Assembly (NCBI GenBank): GCA_910890315.1 | Contig: CAJVGD010000002.1 | Location: 1,302,001-1,366,000, forward strand | Direction of reading: 5' to 3' | DNA: 64,000 nt | From: Serendipita indica DSM 11827 | Lineage: Eukaryota; Basidiomycota; Agaricomycetes; Sebacinales; Serendipitaceae | Notes under the pieces: model-generated | Seen by the model: the letters and a program-made list of their open reading frames with translations, nothing else | Databases searched by the model: none | What the model was told of the DNA's origin: nothing | Program-made: the position numbers and the translations under genes | Shown: positions 61,836 to 64,000 of the stretch, piece by piece | Layout of the letters: each line of letters starts with the position of its first letter | Position numbering within the stretch: position 1 is the first letter of the stretch

Positions 61836-62711
61836 ATGCTCGTCTCCGCGCTCGCTGCCCTGCTTGTCGTTCCCTTCCTCGCAAAGGCCGACCCAACACC
61901 CCTCGAGCCCAGCAGCTCCTCAGTCTTCAACGAAGGTGGAAACTGCACAATCCTCTGGACTCCAGATGCAACCGGTGTTTGGAAGACTATGTACGGAGCT
62001 GTCGAGATGCCGCTGCCCTCTCCATCTAACCACGTCCATCAGGAATATTGAGCTCATGACCGGAAGCAACTTGAACCAAATACATCTTAGGAGTACGTCC
62101 GCTACTGTCCCTCTTGGGGTTTGGTCGTGACCCTGACACCTCTATAGCCGTCGCGACGGTAGATGGCACAGACAGCACCAACCATAGCTTCTCATATCCT
62201 TGCTTGAGTGTATGTTTCTCTTCTTTGTCTCTTTCGAATCCTTACTGACAATTCCCCAGGTCACTGTATGTATACCAAAATACTCTTGCGTGTTACAAAC
62301 TGACCCCGCGCTTAGCCCAACGGTCCCATCTACTTCTACAAGTTTTCGTCGCCAGACTCGCCCAATATTCTCTTCACCACCCGCTTCACGATCGCTGACG
62401 CCCAGAGCAACACCGTTGCCCCGACACAATCAGAAACCGCTGCCGGTGGTGGCCTCGTTCTCTGGGGTGTCGGAGCGCTCGAGGATCCTTCCCAGGGTGA
62501 TCAACCTCCCGTTGTTGGTACTTCGGGCGCCAGCTCGGCGACCAGCGCTCCCGCTTCCTCGAACACATCTCGCTCGTCGACCAGGACAGGCACTTCGACC
62601 GCTACCTCGACCTCGGCCACCTCGTCGCCAAATGGAGCCGGCCAGGTTCTTCCTATGGGTACCGTCGCGCTTGGCGCGTTTGGCGCTTTGATGGGCAGTC
62701 TCTTCCTCTAA
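61836..62711 (+). CDS. GPI-anchored Ser/Thr-rich wall protein
   Basis: Secreted, probably GPI-anchored protein of the fungal Ser-Thr-rich (Kre9/Knh1-like) family. The signal peptide is MLVSALAALLVVPFLAKAD. The N-terminal Ig-like domain follows: FNEGGNCTILWTPDATGVWK, IELMTGSNLNQIHLRTVATV, then YPCLSVTPNGPIYFYKFSSP and NILFTTRFTIADAQSN. A Ser/Thr/Ala-rich region follows and the end is hydrophobic (AGQVLPMGTVALGAFGALMG), with likely omega sites at N-G-A. Five exons, one of only 6 nt (62260-62265, encoding VT). Likely linked to beta-glucan in wall or membrane (inference). Confidence 0.85.
62260..62265 (+). other. 6-nt microexon in GPI-anchored protein gene
   Basis: The six bases GTCACT (VT) sit between a CCCCAG acceptor and a GTATGT donor, with in-phase neighbours (CLS before, PNGPIYFYKF after). 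Phase allows skipping, which would lose only two residues. Confidence 0.55.
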
Positions 62712-63049
62712 ACCAGTCACTCTCTTTATCGCATACGGGTTCATGCCAATGTGGAATTTTTTCCAACGTCTTTGCAACGAGATCCTACTCACCGTTTGGT
62801 AATCCTCTTGCTTCACGAGGTTTTTTGGTGACGAGTGTGTGGACACTTTGCATTTTGTTTATAAAGACACGAACCGTGTATACGTCTTTAATCTAATCCG
62901 TTTGCTCGTCCCCTTAATGGTTTGCTTCAGCTTGGACCTCGCCGCAACCCAACTTTTAGAAGCAACTCGTCAGTCTAGTTAGATTTTGAGCTGTGAAGTA
63001 CGTTCAACGTTTTGTTCACACTGCTGCAAGGCTATAACGTCCCACCAAA
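62712..63049. other. Intergenic, GPI-protein 3' end / PRP4 promoter
   Basis: 338 bp between two plus-strand genes. Presumed 3' UTR and promoter. No coding support. Confidence 0.4.
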
Positions 63050-64000
63050 ATGAACTTTGAAGACATCCAAGAGGCAACAGGCTACGAACAGGGACTTGCT
63101 GCAGAGTACGCGCGACAGGAGAACCAGGCCATCCTAGAAGAACTCGAGCGGAAAAAAAGGGCACGGTCGATTGCGGTCCCTACCGACGATGGACGTGTAC
63201 GGAAAAGGCTACGAGAGCTCGGCGAGCCGATTACGCTCTTTGGAGAACGTGCGGCGGATAGGAGAGCGCGCTTGATCCAGTTGATTAGCAAGAGAGATGA
63301 TTACGAGACTCAAGAGGCGATGGAGGTGGATAGCGAGGACTCGGAAGAGGTACGTTCTTCCACCACAGATGGACGTGTGTTCTGATTTTTTTTTCGGTGG
63401 GGTATAGGCAGAGGAATTCTATACTGTTGGCTCTGAAGAACTCGCGGAAGCTAGGCGACAGATTGCAGAGTATTCGCTTCCACGGTGAGTACTCCTCACA
63501 AAGACGCCGTCGATACTGACTGTTCTAGGGCGAGATTACGCATCCTGCGACAAAAGCAAGAGGCAAAGATACCCCTCACTCGGGTTATCGATATGAGAAG
63601 AGAGTTCTTTAGAGTAGTCAAGGCATGTCTTTTCCCTGCAATAATGATCCGGCGCTCAGACTCTTGCAGACCTTTGCAAATATTGGCTCGCAGATAGGAG
63701 ACGAACGACCTCTTGCGCAGGTTCGCTTCTCTCCAGACGGCAAGCGACTTGCTACCGGGAGTTGGGCGGGCGTTGTCAAGACTTGGAGTATACCTGGGTG
63801 TGATCCCTTGACTACGCATAGAGGTAAGTACGCTCTCAGTTTTTTTGGCCTGTCTCTTATCTGCTCTAGGTCATTCGGACAAGATTGGCGGTGTAGCCTG
63901 GCATCCCAGCGCCACACTCTCCCTATCCCCAGCATCGGCAAATCTTGTGAGTGGAGGTGGAGAGGGAAATGTACATCTCTGGTCGCTGGACAAGTGAGAG
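63050..64000 (+). CDS. PRP4: PRP4, U4/U6 snRNP WD-repeat protein (3' end cut)
   Basis: Component of the U4/U6.U5 tri-snRNP, needed for spliceosome assembly. The gene runs off the window. Exon 1 begins [20 protein letters not shown]. The SFM-type segment [20 protein letters not shown] and the splicing-factor motif [20 protein letters not shown] follow. Next come [20 protein letters not shown] and [20 protein letters not shown], then the beta-propeller start: [40 protein letters not shown] and [20 protein letters not shown]. The donor before TFANIG appears to be GCATGT (63623), a GC-AG intron; using the nearby GT (63615) would drop a few residues. At least five exons are seen here and the propeller is unfinished. 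Confidence 0.9.

Overview
The window looks like nuclear DNA from a filamentous basidiomycete, most likely an agaricomycete. Genes are dense, on both strands, and cut by many 45-60 nt GT-AG introns, often with a CTAAC/CTGAC-type branch site. The protein content (RhoGDI, exosome, exocyst and SIN-type kinase families, wall-associated GH16, GPI-anchored proteins, fungal NRDE2 and PRP4) is fungal. A Rhizoctonia/Ceratobasidium-like origin is only an impression. I see no bacterial features, no CRISPR array, no rRNA or tRNA gene and no intact transposon. Exon joins were read by eye from conserved protein families and splice-site phase. They are good where a family guided me and weak in orphan genes.

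Layout. 0.8-7.4 kb: an orphan gene (-), RhoGDI (-), the SSU-processome protein Enp2/NOL10 (+) and a polyol-type short-chain dehydrogenase (-). 7.8-14.7 kb: two tandem histidine-acid-phosphatase paralogues (+), separated by a decayed fragment of the exocyst Sec3 PH domain and about 1.9 kb with no recognisable gene. 15-19.6 kb: exosome subunit MTR3 (-), sphingoid-base-phosphate phosphatase LCB3 (+) and an AIF/FSP1-like oxidoreductase (+). 20.8-23.3 kb: a polyQ bHLH-zipper factor (-). 24.5-28.8 kb: two orphan genes (+). 29-38.6 kb: mitochondrial RRF (-), DJ-1 (-), mitochondrial IleRS (+) and NRDE2 (-). 38.5-42 kb: a 1.77 kb direct tandem duplication carrying two F-box-like genes (-). 42.6-54.9 kb: a GH16 glucanase (+), a CH-kinase-C1 protein of the Cdc15/SepH class (-) and a GH15 trehalase/glucoamylase-like gene with about 40 introns (-). 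55-64 kb: a tail-anchored coiled-coil protein (+), a CID protein (+), a vezatin/Inp2-like membrane protein (-), CRIPT (-), a GPI-anchored Ser/Thr-rich protein (+) and PRP4 (+, cut by the window end).

The most unusual content is in gene architecture. The GH15 gene is split into about 41 pieces. There are several microexons of 6-11 nt, one carrying a GH16 catalytic glutamate. At least four introns use GC-AG borders, including one where a tandem paralogue keeps GT at the same site. Single-base indels interrupt otherwise well-conserved IleRS and GH15 reading frames. Housekeeping functions (RNA processing, mitochondrial translation, vesicle and actin regulation) are interleaved with wall and carbohydrate enzymes. 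I see no secondary-metabolite or other functional cluster. Short divergent spacers (for example 80 bp between MTR3 and LCB3, 110 bp between GH15 and the tail-anchored gene) suggest shared promoters.
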